A stretch of 64,000 nucleotides of DNA, taken from NCBI RefSeq assembly GCF_000005825.2, contig NC_013791.2, forward strand, positions 1,240,001 through 1,304,000. The letters run 5' to 3'. Source of the DNA: Alkalihalophilus pseudofirmus OF4 (GTDB taxonomy: Bacteria > Bacillota > Bacilli > Bacillales > Bacillaceae_D). Positions 43,124 to 51,627 of this stretch are shown here, piece after piece. The number at the start of each line of letters is the position of its first letter. Position 1 is the first letter of the stretch. The translations under genes and the position numbers were made by a program. The notes beneath the pieces were generated by a model, which did not search any database, was not told the DNA's origin, and was given only the letters and a program-made list of their open reading frames with translations.

Positions 43124-43190
43124 CGTTTCATTACTTCCTATTTATGCTAAAATAACAGCACAGATAAGATCATGGTGAGGACGTGAGATC

Positions 43191-43628
43191 ATGGATGTCG
43201 GGCGGATTGCTCGTACAGGACTTGGAAAGATTGAACCGAAAAAACAGGAAGCATCAGCTAAAGTTTCCTTTCAAGAAGTGATGGGGAAACAGCGTGATGA
43301 GAAAGCATACGAGAAGTTATCTCAATTAATGCAGAAGATTGATGATCAGGGGAAAGTCCTTGCTGAATCAAGAACGGTTGAAGAGCTGCGGAAATATAAG
43401 CAGCTAGTCAAAGAATTTATGGAAGATGCCTTACAATTTGGGTTAAGCCTTGAAGAGAGAAGGGGCTTTAACCGCAGGGGACGTACGAAGATCTACAAAA
43501 TCGTACAAGAAGTCGATCGTAAACTGCTGGATTTAACTGATGCAGTCCTAGAAAAAGAGAAAAAAGGCTTGCAGATTCTTGATATGGTTGGAGAAATAAA
43601 AGGGCTGCTCGTTAATATTTATGCGTAA
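43191..43628 (+). CDS. yaaR: YaaR-family protein (DUF327)
   Basis: A 145-residue helical protein with VSFQEVMGKQRDEKAYEKL, LRKYKQLVKEFMEDAL, and FNRRGRTKIYKIVQEVDRKL (family blocks, in part), matching B. subtilis YaaR. Function unsettled. In B. subtilis yaaR lies far from flagellin; here it follows the flagellin cassette with its own upstream gap and its own terminator, so co-function is only suggested by position. Confidence 0.85.
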   Translation: MDVGRIARTGLGKIEPKKQEASAKVSFQEVMGKQRDEKAYEKLSQLMQKIDDQGKVLAESRTVEELRKYKQLVKEFMEDALQFGLSLEERRGFNRRGRTKIYKIVQEVDRKLLDLTDAVLEKEKKGLQILDMVGEIKGLLVNIYA

Positions 43629-43632
43629 AACA

Positions 43633-43666
43633 AAGACCTGTGAAAATGACTCACAGGTCTTCTTTT
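43633..43666. terminator. Terminator between yaaR and the CPBP protease
   Basis: AAGACCTGTGA (43633-43643) and TCACAGGTCTT (43651-43661) form a perfect stem between convergent genes, followed by CTTTT. Confidence 0.9.
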
Positions 43667-44294
43667 ATAACAGCGGGAACAGCAGTAATAAGAAAAGATC
43701 AAATACTAAGTGAGAAATAATCGCAATCCATAAGTTCCTTGTCTTCACATAGATATATGACCATACAAAACCAGCAATGAGGGCTGCTAATACTAATAGA
43801 ATGCTTCCTGCGAATACATGGGCGAATGCATACAGCCCGGTTCCAAATAGTGCTGCTTTCATGGGAGTATAGCGCGTTAACAGCCGATTCACGATAAAAC
43901 CGCGCCAGAACCACTCTTCACCCGGAATAATAATCAAAAATAAACATACATAATGAATGGCAGCACTAGGCTGAACAAGAGTATAGAGGGCCTGAAGCTG
44001 TTCCATTAAAGGCAGGCCGGTAACCTCGATCATCCATTTCCCAAATGCAAACAATAAATAAAGCAAAATTCCGCTCATTACCCCTACGAGCCAGCCGTTT
44101 AAGTTGATAGCCCTCACATCCATTTGGATACAAGAGAAGGCATAGATGGTTAAAATAAATAATGATAACGGGAATAGAATCCAAAAATCAATCGGCTGCC
44201 AATAAAAACTAATAGCAAGAAAAATCACAGCTAATCCATAACCAAATGGTGTAGACTTTAATATGTTGTGGTTCAAGTTCATTCCTTCTTTCAA
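43665..44294 (-). CDS. CPBP-family intramembrane metalloprotease
   Basis: A 209-residue multi-pass membrane protein of the CAAX-protease/bacteriocin-processing (Abi) family. Motif 1 is EEWFWRGFIVNRLL (double Glu and Arg, about residue 125) and motif 2 is FAHVFAGS (His), with further helices at the end. The metal-binding residues look intact. Often linked to self-immunity or membrane protein processing; no bacteriocin gene is next to it, so its substrate is unknown. Confidence 0.82.
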   Translation of the reverse strand: MKEGMNLNHNILKSTPFGYGLAVIFLAISFYWQPIDFWILFPLSLFILTIYAFSCIQMDVRAINLNGWLVGVMSGILLYLLFAFGKWMIEVTGLPLMEQLQALYTLVQPSAAIHYVCLFLIIIPGEEWFWRGFIVNRLLTRYTPMKAALFGTGLYAFAHVFAGSILLVLAALIAGFVWSYIYVKTRNLWIAIISHLVFDLFLLLLFPLL

Positions 44295-44364
44295 AAGCAG
44301 TTTTGTTGATATACTCCGCTTACATTGATTATACTAAATCATACTTAATGAAGGAGTGATGTAG

Positions 44365-44799
44365 GTGGATACGTATATTTTTACATATGAAACGACAGTT
44401 GATGCTCCCATTGAAGAGGTATGGTCTTTTTTTCGAACAGCTGAAAATCTAGTTAAAATCACTTCTTTTCCAACGATTACCCTGCACTCTGATCCTGAAA
44501 CAAGAGAAGGAAATACGATTCGTATGAAAATGGGGCTCGGACCTGTAGGGTCCGATTGGCATTCATACATTCAAGAAGTGAAGCCCCATGAATATTTCGT
44601 AGATGTGGGTGTGAAGCTTCCTTTTCCTCTTAAATCATGGCGGCATACACATTCATTTGTAAAAAGAGGTGACTCCACGGTAATGAGAGACAATGTTGAA
44701 ATCCAATCAATCCTGCCGACTTCTATCCTAAGGCTGGCTCTTCATGGGATGTTCCGCGGGAGAGCAGATGCAGTTCGCCGCCATTTCAATCGGCTGTGA
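44365..44799 (+). CDS. SRPBCC-family protein
   Basis: A 144-residue START-like (helix-grip) protein: FTYETTVDAPIEEVWSFFRT at the start, then PTITLHSDP, FVDVGVKLPFPLKSWRHTHSF and a long C-terminal helix GMFRGRADAVRRHFNRL. This resembles ligand-binding cyclase/dehydrase-like proteins, possibly of the cell-division-inhibitor-like SRPBCC group. GTG start with GGAGTGATG upstream. Ligand unknown. Confidence 0.75.
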   Translation: MDTYIFTYETTVDAPIEEVWSFFRTAENLVKITSFPTITLHSDPETREGNTIRMKMGLGPVGSDWHSYIQEVKPHEYFVDVGVKLPFPLKSWRHTHSFVKRGDSTVMRDNVEIQSILPTSILRLALHGMFRGRADAVRRHFNRL

Positions 44800-44845
44800 T
44801 CTTACTTCAGACCGCAGTTAAGGCTGCTTTTGTATCTTTTCAGCT

Positions 44846-45010
44846 GCTATATGCGTCAGTCAGTTAAGCAATTGCGTGGGTCCATCAGCTATATGCGCCG
44901 GTTCACGGCTTAATTGCGCGCATTCATTGTTATTGCGCCTGTTAAGCCTGCTTATGCGTCACTGCTAAGCTGAATTGTATTCTTTCCCAGTGTTATTGCG
45001 TCACTCACTC
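44846..45010. repeat. Phased degenerate repeat array, ~20.6-bp period
   Basis: Eight units begin at 44846, 44868, 44888, 44908, 44929, 44950, 44969 and 44990 (spacings 22, 20, 20, 21, 21, 19, 21). Each starts G-pyrimidine/purine-T and reaches an (A)TTGCGYC or ATGCGYC core, with 8-10 variable bases after it. The unit at 44969 is diverged (ATTGTAT). Together they fill half of the 310-bp gap 44800-45110, which otherwise holds only the namA terminator. The core is on one strand throughout. Confidence 0.75.
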
Positions 45011-45079
45011 TGCACTTGTTTTTTTGTATCGCTCCCAATCGCCCACCACACTCGCACGCAACCATATAATCATCAAAAC

Positions 45080-45107
45080 AAAAGGCTGCCCGCAAAGGCA
45101 GCCTTTT
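45080..45107 (-). terminator. Terminator after namA
   Basis: AAAAGGCTGCC (45080-45090) and GGCAGCCTTTT (45097-45107); the minus-strand hairpin is followed by TTTT. Confidence 0.88.
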
Positions 45108-45110
45108 CTC

Positions 45111-46130
45111 TTAGTTCCAGCCTCGTTCATATGGGGTTGGAGCTTCAATTTTTGTATTTAATTCAAGTGCTGCCTGGCGTGGCCAGTACGGGTTTCGGAG
45201 TAATTCACGACCGATAAAGATGAGGTCGGCTCGTTCGTTTCGTAAAATTTCTTCTGCTTGCAGTCCTGATGTAATCATTCCTACAGCTCCTGTTGCAATT
45301 CCTGCTTCGCGTCTTATTGTTTCTGCAAATTTTACCTGATAGCCAGGATAAACAGGAATAGCGGCCGGTACGACAGCACCAGAGCTTGTGTCAATTAAAT
45401 CGACACCTTGCTCTTTTAGCCATGCAGACAGCTGAATGAAATCTTCCATCGAATTGCCGCCGTCAGCATACTCGCAAGCTGAGAGGCGGACGAATAGCGG
45501 GCCAGTCCAAACCGTCTTTACTTCATCGACAATTTTTTTCAAGAAGACGTATCTTGCTTCTAGTGAACCGCCATATTCATCGTTCCGTTTATTTGTTAAT
45601 GGCGAGAGAAATTCATTAATTAAGTAACCGTGTGCACCATGCAGCTCAATTACATCAAAGCCTGCTTCTTTCGCACGAACGGCACCTTCTTTAAAGGCTT
45701 CAATCGTCTCTTCAATTTGAGACGTGGTCATCTCAACAGGAGTACGCATTTCCTCATTAAAAGCTAAAGCTGAAGGGGCAAAAATATCGCCTTCAACCAT
45801 TGATTTACGTCCAGCGTGAGCAAGCTGTATCGCAGCTTTTGCTCCGTGTGCTTGAATTCGCTCGACTACTTCTTTTAACCCTTCAACATGAGCATCTTCC
45901 CATATTCCGAGGTCTTGATCTGAGATACGGCCTTGAGGATCTACTGCCGTTGCTTCTATCATGACAAGACCAGCTTGACCGATTGCTCTTGCTTCATAAT
46001 GAGCAAGGTGAAAAGGACGTGTCTTGCCATCTTTTGTATCACTTGAGTACATGCACATAGGTGACATGACAATTCTATTTTTTATTTCAACGTCTTTTAT
46101 TTTATATGGCGAAAAAAGCATACGGTTCAA
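45111..46130 (-). CDS. namA: NADPH dehydrogenase, Old Yellow Enzyme (YqjM type)
   Basis: FMN-dependent ene-reductase acting on alpha,beta-unsaturated carbonyls and nitro compounds. About 339 residues, TIM barrel. Blocks match Yqj[15 protein letters not shown] (with the redox-tuning Cys), [41 protein letters not shown] and [19 protein letters not shown] 46130 lies 9 bp after AAGGAG and gives [10 protein letters not shown], aligning with the YqjM N-terminus; ATGs at 46136 and 46139 are alternatives. Confidence 0.95.
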   Translation of the reverse strand: MNRMLFSPYKIKDVEIKNRIVMSPMCMYSSDTKDGKTRPFHLAHYEARAIGQAGLVMIEATAVDPQGRISDQDLGIWEDAHVEGLKEVVERIQAHGAKAAIQLAHAGRKSMVEGDIFAPSALAFNEEMRTPVEMTTSQIEETIEAFKEGAVRAKEAGFDVIELHGAHGYLINEFLSPLTNKRNDEYGGSLEARYVFLKKIVDEVKTVWTGPLFVRLSACEYADGGNSMEDFIQLSAWLKEQGVDLIDTSSGAVVPAAIPVYPGYQVKFAETIRREAGIATGAVGMITSGLQAEEILRNERADLIFIGRELLRNPYWPRQAALELNTKIEAPTPYERGWN

Positions 46131-46181
46131 CGACATCATCTCCTTATACTCTTGCTGCTGACTTATAAGTTAGTAGTTTGT

Positions 46182-46631
46182 TTAATTGGCTTCTACTTGA
46201 TGCAGGTATTTACTAACCAAGGCCAAGATTGAACGTCTAGTTAATAGGGCAATAAACGAATTGTCTTCATCAAGGACGCATATAAAAGGGTGATTAATGA
46301 CAAGGGTAAGTGCCTTGGCGAACGTTTCATCTATGTAGATTGTAGGGACTTCGTTATCCATTACATCACCGACGCTTTTTTCAGACAATCGGTCCATTTC
46401 AATTTGCTCAAGGCCTAATAGTGAATCTAAGATTAATGATTTACTAATCAATCCATGTAATTTAAAGGAAGGATCAAGTACTGGGATCGCAGTATAACCG
46501 GATTTAATAAGAACAAGAAGGGCATGTTCTAGTGGGTTTGCTAAATGAACGTGAGCCACTTTTTCACTTGGAATAAGCATATCGAAGATTTCAGGTTCTG
46601 ACAGCGGCTTATTTTTTAAATGCTGGATCAT
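46182..46631 (-). CDS. darB: CBS-domain protein DarB (c-di-AMP-binding type)
   Basis: About 149 residues with two CBS motifs (about 15-75 and 85-145). The core EKVAHVHLANPLEHALLVLIKSGYTAIPVLD matches B. subtilis YkuL (DarB), a c-di-AMP receptor that controls Rel and pyruvate carboxylase; the second CBS ends with LTRRSILAL. (The core is quoted here in overlapping short pieces: EKVAHVHLANPLEHALLVL and KSGYTAIPVLDPSFKLHGLI.) A GAAGTGA box favours ATG 46631 over GTG 46640. Monocistronic by appearance. Confidence 0.88.
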   Translation of the reverse strand: MIQHLKNKPLSEPEIFDMLIPSEKVAHVHLANPLEHALLVLIKSGYTAIPVLDPSFKLHGLISKSLILDSLLGLEQIEMDRLSEKSVGDVMDNEVPTIYIDETFAKALTLVINHPFICVLDEDNSFIALLTRRSILALVSKYLHQVEAN

Positions 46632-46792
46632 CTTAATCACTTCTTTATCTAAGATTTGGAAAACATCACATCTCTTCTATCCTACAAGTGAAAGTGGATT
46701 ATTGTCAACGGAACTGCCTGATTTAAACACTTTTATAAAGTATGAGCATCCACGGTTCAGGCCAAACTAAGATATAAAAAAAGGTGAGATGT

Positions 46793-47044
46793 ATGCATAC
46801 AAAACAAACGGTAAGGTACATATGCGAGATTTACTCTTCAGGTAATGAGTATTTCTATAAAAGAGAGCTAATTACGCATGATAGTTGGGACAATATTGAA
46901 TCATTAAGCTGGTCTGCACCTAGACCGATCTCTAAAAGTACTTTTATGAAAAGAAAAAAAGAAGGATATAAAACGGAAATTGAAAGAGTAGACAGACCTC
47001 CTGCCAAAGTGATTGCTTTTCCTGTAATGCCTTCCCGCGATTGA
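46793..47044 (+). CDS. Hypothetical protein, 83 residues
   Basis: Begins MHTKQTVRYICEIYSSG and ends RPPAKVIAFPVMPSRD. No domain recognised. Sequence is mixed and basic in the middle (FMKRKKEGYKTEI). AAGGTGAGAT precedes the ATG at 46793, better placed than for the in-frame GTG at 46784. Divergent from darB. No annotation beyond 'small soluble protein' can be supported. Confidence 0.55.
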   Translation: MHTKQTVRYICEIYSSGNEYFYKRELITHDSWDNIESLSWSAPRPISKSTFMKRKKEGYKTEIERVDRPPAKVIAFPVMPSRD

Positions 47045-47249
47045 TGAAGAATACGTGAACAAATCGTGAAAAATCGCATCAAATTATCCCTGCAGACCGA
47101 GTCTTAATAATGACTTATTATCCTGAATCGGCTACACTATACAGAGCAGAGTTCTATATTCGATTGAAAAAGTCAGCTCACATAGATATCAACTGATTCA
47201 TTATGAGAGCAGGGTATAGATGATTGGAATGATTGGAGCGATTAGGAAA

Positions 47250-48023
47250 ATGAAGAAAAAAATAAGTGCATTTCTTGGTGTTATAGCAGCAGGGTTTCTG
47301 CTTGCCGGTTGTAACTTAGTCACATTTGTAGAAGAAGAAACATTAAGTCTCCCGCTAGCCGAACATGAGCTGCTTGAGGTGGTACATGAAGAAGGAGAAG
47401 TAACGATAACGGGAGAAGAAGGACTTGAAGACATTATAGTCGAAGTGAAATACGAGGTTCTAGGTGAAGAGTTAGAGGAAGCCGAGAGCTTCTACCGAGC
47501 GAATACGGCAGTATCGCTTGAAAGCGCGGGGGAAGCAGCTAAATTAATTACTTCCATCAAAAGAGGTTCAAACCAAGAGCAAGCAAATATCCATTTAGAT
47601 ATTAAAGTGCCAGAGGAACTTCCGATCGTTTACCGACAGAAAGAGGGAGGGTTTGAAGCTTCAAACCTATCTGGTGATATCAATGTTCAGCACGGTCGAG
47701 GTGCACTTGCTATGAATGATATTAGCGGTGATATTACGCTGACAGATGGTGCAGGAGCAGCTTCTTTTGAACGGATCACAGGTCAGCTGCAACTAAACAT
47801 CAATGCAGGGGCTACCACTATCTCAGATTCTAATGGAACGGTATTATTTACAGCTGGTTCAGGGGACGTAACGATTTCTGATCATAATGGGGACATTACT
47901 CTAAGGAGTGGAAATGGGGATGTAGCCATTAATAATATTGATGGAAATGTAACCATATTAGAGTCTAAAGGCGGTAAGTTTGAGATTGAGGGTGTCACAG
48001 GAGAAGTGAAAACGCCTGAATAA
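47250..48023 (+). CDS. Lipoprotein with DUF4097-type beta-helix repeats
   Basis: About 257 residues. Signal peptide with lipobox LLAGC at about residues 18-22 (GVIAAGFLLAGCNLV), then a beta-rich domain of repeating strands of the type SGDITLTDG, NGDITLRSGNGDVAINNI and DGNVTILESKGG, like DUF4097/putative adhesins. Frames extend upstream to 47220, but AGGAAA is next to ATG 47250, which starts the classical MKKKISAF signal. Function unknown. Terminator follows. Confidence 0.8.
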   Translation: MKKKISAFLGVIAAGFLLAGCNLVTFVEEETLSLPLAEHELLEVVHEEGEVTITGEEGLEDIIVEVKYEVLGEELEEAESFYRANTAVSLESAGEAAKLITSIKRGSNQEQANIHLDIKVPEELPIVYRQKEGGFEASNLSGDINVQHGRGALAMNDISGDITLTDGAGAASFERITGQLQLNINAGATTISDSNGTVLFTAGSGDVTISDHNGDITLRSGNGDVAINNIDGNVTILESKGGKFEIEGVTGEVKTPE

Positions 48024-48046
48024 AATAATGATTAAATCATCAATAT

Positions 48047-48073
48047 AAAGCCGCTACATGCGGCTTTTTTATT
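48047..48073 (+). terminator. Terminator after the DUF4097-type gene
   Basis: AAAGCCGC (48047-48054), loop, GCGGCTTT (48060-48067), then TTTTT. Confidence 0.9.
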
Positions 48074-48132
48074 TTGTGGAAATTTCAGGATGAGAATTAG
48101 TGCCCAATTTTTCAAAAAAGTTAGAAGGATCA

Positions 48133-48161
48133 TTGACAATTTGGAGATAGATGGATAGAAT
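48133..48161 (+). promoter_or_regulatory. Sigma-A promoter of the yezD/sulfate operon
   Basis: TTGACA (48133-48138), 17-bp spacer, TAGAAT (48156-48161). An AATTC/GAATT inverted repeat follows within about 40 bp and might be an operator. No SAM riboswitch (S-box) motifs are visible in this leader. Confidence 0.65.
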
Positions 48162-48232
48162 ACTATTAAACTAATAATTCATATCAAATTACAAGGAATT
48201 AAACTTCTCCTAATGTAAAAGAGGAGGTCAAT

Positions 48233-48376
48233 ATGAGTAAACAAACAGAGTGGGAGCTTCTTTCAGAACGATTACAAGCCATGCTGAAAAACTTACAATA
48301 CGGATCAGTCACGATTGTGGTACAGGATGGAAAAATTGTTCAACTTGAAAAAAATGAAAAACAACGATTGAAATAG
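48233..48376 (+). CDS. yezD: YezD-family small protein (DUF2292)
   Basis: A 47-residue protein: MSKQTEWELLSERLQAML, then LKNLQYGSVTIVVQDGKIVQ, then LEKNEKQRLK. The Y-G-S-V-x-x-x-V-Q-D-G-x-x-x-Q-x-E-x-x-E-K pattern is the YezD/DUF2292 family, often found beside sulfur assimilation genes. GAGGAGG precedes the ATG. It lies between the operon promoter and a strong terminator that stands before cysH. Confidence 0.82.
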   Translation: MSKQTEWELLSERLQAMLKNLQYGSVTIVVQDGKIVQLEKNEKQRLK

Positions 48377-48399
48377 CTAGCTGACTAGACAAACTAGAG

Positions 48400-48440
48400 G
48401 CGGCATTCAAAAGGGAAACCCTTTTTGAATGCCGCTTTTT
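48400..48440 (+). terminator. Strong terminator between yezD and cysH (possible attenuator)
   Basis: GCGGCATTCAAAA (48400-48412) pairs with TTTTGAATGCCGC (48423-48435), loop GGGAAACCC, then TTTTT. Only 22 bases separate the T run from the cysH start, too few for a promoter, so cysH seems to need readthrough. Some overlapping pairings of CTAGC/CTAG upstream could form an antiterminator. Confidence 0.85.
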
Positions 48441-48462
48441 CAATCTAAGAGGAGGGACAATA

Positions 48463-49191
48463 ATGGAGGTCACATATCAATCCTTACATGAACAGGATTA
48501 TAAAAGCCTAAACGACCAATTGAAAAATAAAGACAGCTTAGATGTTTTAAAGTGGGCCTATCAAACATTTGGGAATGAATTAGTCTACTCCTGCAGTTTC
48601 GGTGCAGAAGGTATGGTTTTAATTGATCTTATTTCAAAGGTTAAAAAGGATGCAAAGATTGTCTTTTTGGATACCGATTTTCATTTTAAAGAAACGTACG
48701 AATTGATAGAGCAGGTGAAAAACAAGTATCCGACACTTACGATTGAATTAAAGAAGCCGTCTTTAACCCCAGTTGAACAGTCGGAAATACATGGAGAAGA
48801 GCTATGGAAAACGAATCCAGATCTATGCTGCCAGCTGCGCAAGCTTACTCCTCTTGAATCAGTTTTAAGTGAACATCAAGCATGGATTTCAGGATTGCGG
48901 CGAGAGCAGTCTCCTACACGAGCAAATACGCAGTTTATAAACAAAGATCAACGTTTTCAATCGATTAAAGTTTGCCCGTTGATTCATTGGACGGAAGAAG
49001 AAATTTGGATGTACATCAAACTCCATAAGCTGCCTTATAACGCGCTTCATGATCAGAATTTTCCGAGTATTGGCTGTGAATTCTGTACGAAGCCTGTTCA
49101 ACCTGGTGAGGACCCCAGAAGCGGTAGGTGGGCAGGCTCGGCCAAAAAGGAATGCGGCTTACATTTAGGTGACAAACAAAAAAATAATTAA
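48463..49191 (+). CDS. cysH: Assimilatory adenylyl-sulfate/PAPS reductase
   Basis: Reduces APS (or PAPS) to sulfite with thioredoxin. The 242-residue protein has SCSFGAEGMVLIDL, FLDTDFHFKETYEL and catalytic KECGLH at the C-terminus. CC (LCCQLRK) and CxxC (CEFCTKP) pairs indicate a [4Fe-4S] cluster, the APS-reductase type; Bacillus enzymes with these cysteines accept both substrates. GGAGGG lies before the ATG. First structural gene of the sulfate operon. Confidence 0.95.
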   Translation: MEVTYQSLHEQDYKSLNDQLKNKDSLDVLKWAYQTFGNELVYSCSFGAEGMVLIDLISKVKKDAKIVFLDTDFHFKETYELIEQVKNKYPTLTIELKKPSLTPVEQSEIHGEELWKTNPDLCCQLRKLTPLESVLSEHQAWISGLRREQSPTRANTQFINKDQRFQSIKVCPLIHWTEEEIWMYIKLHKLPYNALHDQNFPSIGCEFCTKPVQPGEDPRSGRWAGSAKKECGLHLGDKQKNN

Positions 49192-49210
49192 TTTAATGGA
49201 GGAATAAATC

Positions 49211-50356
49211 ATGTCAACAATCAAACCACATGGCGGAACCCTAATAAACCGGTATAAACCGGATACAGCACTTGATACAATCATAAAGGAAATTGAGCTC
49301 GACTCGTTTGCATTATCTGACCTGGAACTAATTGGGATTGGAGCGTTCAGTCCTTTAACAGGCTTTTTAGGAAAAGAAGACTACTTATCTGTTGTAGACA
49401 ATATGAGATTAAAAGACGGAACGGTATGGAGTATTCCGGTTACATTGCCGGTTACAGAAGAGAAGGCAAGTGAGCTTTCGGTCGGCGAGAAAGTTAAATT
49501 AACGTTTGAAGGGGAGGTATACGGTGCGATTGAGGTTCGGGAAATCTATGAACCTGATAAAGAAAGAGAGGCAGAGCAGGTTTATCGTACCTCAGATCTT
49601 GCTCATCCTGGAGTAGCTAAGCTCCTAGATCGTCCAAATGTATATGTAGCGGGTCCGATTACATTGGTAAAACGGGTAGAACGAGGACGTTTTCAGTCTT
49701 ATCATTTAGACCCAGTGGAAACACGTCAAACCTTTACAGATCTAGGGTGGAAGAAAGTCGTTGGTTTTCAAACGAGAAACCCGGTACACCGTGCCCATGA
49801 GTATATTCAAAAAACAGCATTAGAAATTGTAGACGGCTTATTTTTGAATCCATTAGTAGGGGATACAAAGGCTGACGATATTCCTGCAGATGTAAGGATG
49901 GAAAGTTATGAAGTCTTACTTGATAAATATTATCCAAAAGATCGTGTATTCCTAGCAGTATTTCCAGCTGCAATGAGATATGCAGGACCGCGTGAAGCTA
50001 TATTCCATGCCCTTGTTCGTAAAAACTATGGCTGCACTCACTTTATCGTAGGCAGAGACCATGCGGGTGTAGGTGATTATTACGGTACCTATGATGCTCA
50101 GTTGATTTTTGGAAACTTTACTGAAGATGAGCTTGGAATCACACCATTATTTTTTGAGCATAGCTTTTATTGCAAAGCATGCGGAAACATGGCTTCCACA
50201 AAAACTTGCCCGCATGGGAAAGAAGATCATGTTATCCTCTCAGGCACAAAGGTTCGTGAGATGCTTAGTAACGGAATCACTCCGCCGCCTGAGTTTAGTC
50301 GTAAAGAGGTCATTGAAGTCTTAATAAAAGGCATGCAGAAAAGTGTTCATGCTTAG
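49211..50356 (+). CDS. sat: Sulfate adenylyltransferase
   Basis: ATP + sulfate to APS + pyrophosphate. A 381-residue prokaryotic-type enzyme with [26 protein letters not shown] and [18 protein letters not shown] zinc-like C-x-x-C ... C set ([13 protein letters not shown]) is seen near residue 320. No fused APS kinase domain; cysC is separate. RBS GGAGG. Twenty bases after cysH. Confidence 0.96.
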   Translation: MSTIKPHGGTLINRYKPDTALDTIIKEIELDSFALSDLELIGIGAFSPLTGFLGKEDYLSVVDNMRLKDGTVWSIPVTLPVTEEKASELSVGEKVKLTFEGEVYGAIEVREIYEPDKEREAEQVYRTSDLAHPGVAKLLDRPNVYVAGPITLVKRVERGRFQSYHLDPVETRQTFTDLGWKKVVGFQTRNPVHRAHEYIQKTALEIVDGLFLNPLVGDTKADDIPADVRMESYEVLLDKYYPKDRVFLAVFPAAMRYAGPREAIFHALVRKNYGCTHFIVGRDHAGVGDYYGTYDAQLIFGNFTEDELGITPLFFEHSFYCKACGNMASTKTCPHGKEDHVILSGTKVREMLSNGITPPPEFSRKEVIEVLIKGMQKSVHA

Positions 50357-50483
50357 TAGGTGAATGAAACATGGTATGACAAGGAATGATCAGTCGTCAT
50401 AGTCTGAGGCGATGAAAGATTTACCTCAAACCGTTTTAGACCATCCTGCATGACACATTGAAAAAGAAAGTAGGCGAGCAGGC

Positions 50484-51560
50484 ATGTTGACGATTGCAGC
50501 GTTTGCCATTGCATTTTTCTTCGCAATGAATATTGGAGCAAGTGGAACAGCAGCTGCTATGGGGCCGGCCTATGGCAGCGGCGCTGTACCGAATAAACGG
50601 ATTGCGATGCTTCTTGTAGGAGTATTTGCATTCTTAGGGGCACTGGCCGGCGGTGAAGTAGTTCGGACGATCGGCAGCGGCATCATTCCTGCTGATATCG
50701 TAGATGTTGAATTAGTAATCATTATTTTAGCATCAGCATGCTTAACCTTATTTATAGCTAATTTACTAGGCATTCCATTATCAACAAGTGAAGTCGTAGT
50801 AGGTGCAATTGTTGGGGCAGGGATAGCTTATCAAGCTCTTTACTTCGATAAATTGTTAGTCATTGTATCGTTTTGGGTGATTGTCCCGGTTGTAGCATTT
50901 ATAGTTGCCTACTTAGCTGGTCACCTTGTAAATAAAGCGGAAAAAAAGTGGCCTCTCTTAACGGGTAAAGGGAAGTGGAGAAAGCCGTTAGTCATTCTAT
51001 TAATTGTCTGCGGCTGCTTAGAAGCATTTGCAGCCGGCATGAACAATGTAGCCAATGCAGTTGGTCCTCTTGTTGGGGCAGGGTTGATTGATGTGAGGAC
51101 AGCTGTATTATTTGGAGGGGCTTTTGTCGCCTTGGGAGCACTGCTTTTAGGTGGAAAGGTGCTTGAGACAAACGGGAAAAAGATCACAAGACTCTCACTG
51201 CTGCAAGGAAGTACGGTTTCAATAACAGGCGGCGGATTAGTCATTGTCGCGTCGTTGTTTGGACTGCCGGTTCCTCTTACACAAGTGACAACTGGAGCCA
51301 TTGTAGGAATTGGCACCGCTAAAAACGGGTTTAGGTTGTGGCAAAAAGGCATTTTGAAACAAATTGCCAAAGTGTGGGTAGTATCACCGGTATTTTCTCT
51401 TGTAATGAGTTACGGATTGATTTTACTGTTTAGGCAAGCAGATTACTATACGTTTTTCGTTATTTTTAGTGTTTTCTTAGCAACTATTGGTTCGATCAGC
51501 CTCTATATACAGGTGAAAACGGAACGACGAACAACGTATGATGAGGGTGGAGGAATTTAA
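50484..51560 (+). CDS. cysP: Sulfate permease CysP (PiT family)
   Basis: A 358-residue membrane protein of the inorganic phosphate transporter superfamily. Signature GASGTAAAMGPAYGSGAV near the N-terminus and its inverted repeat GMNNVANAVGPLVGAG; B. subtilis CysP, encoded in the cysH operon, is the sulfate importer of this type, so sulfate is inferred from sequence and neighbours. A weak AGGCGAG box precedes the start. The 127-bp gap before it shows no clear promoter. Confidence 0.9.
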   Translation: MLTIAAFAIAFFFAMNIGASGTAAAMGPAYGSGAVPNKRIAMLLVGVFAFLGALAGGEVVRTIGSGIIPADIVDVELVIIILASACLTLFIANLLGIPLSTSEVVVGAIVGAGIAYQALYFDKLLVIVSFWVIVPVVAFIVAYLAGHLVNKAEKKWPLLTGKGKWRKPLVILLIVCGCLEAFAAGMNNVANAVGPLVGAGLIDVRTAVLFGGAFVALGALLLGGKVLETNGKKITRLSLLQGSTVSITGGGLVIVASLFGLPVPLTQVTTGAIVGIGTAKNGFRLWQKGILKQIAKVWVVSPVFSLVMSYGLILLFRQADYYTFFVIFSVFLATIGSISLYIQVKTERRTTYDEGGGI

Positions 51561-51627
51561 TAGATCACCAGCTGGTTTATCCTTAAAACATAGTAAATAG
51601 ATCAAAATAATTGGAGTGATGTACAGG

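Noticed and set aside
43665-44294. CPBP protease as part of a bacteriocin immunity locus
   Set aside because: No precursor peptide or exporter gene was found around it; family membership alone does not support it.
44846-45010. CRISPR array
   Set aside because: Units are about 20.6 bp with degenerate, not identical, repeats and no unique 30-bp spacers or cas genes.
48024-48232. SAM-I riboswitch (S-box) upstream of the sulfate operon
   Set aside because: Conserved S-box blocks are absent between the promoter and yezD and again between yezD and cysH.
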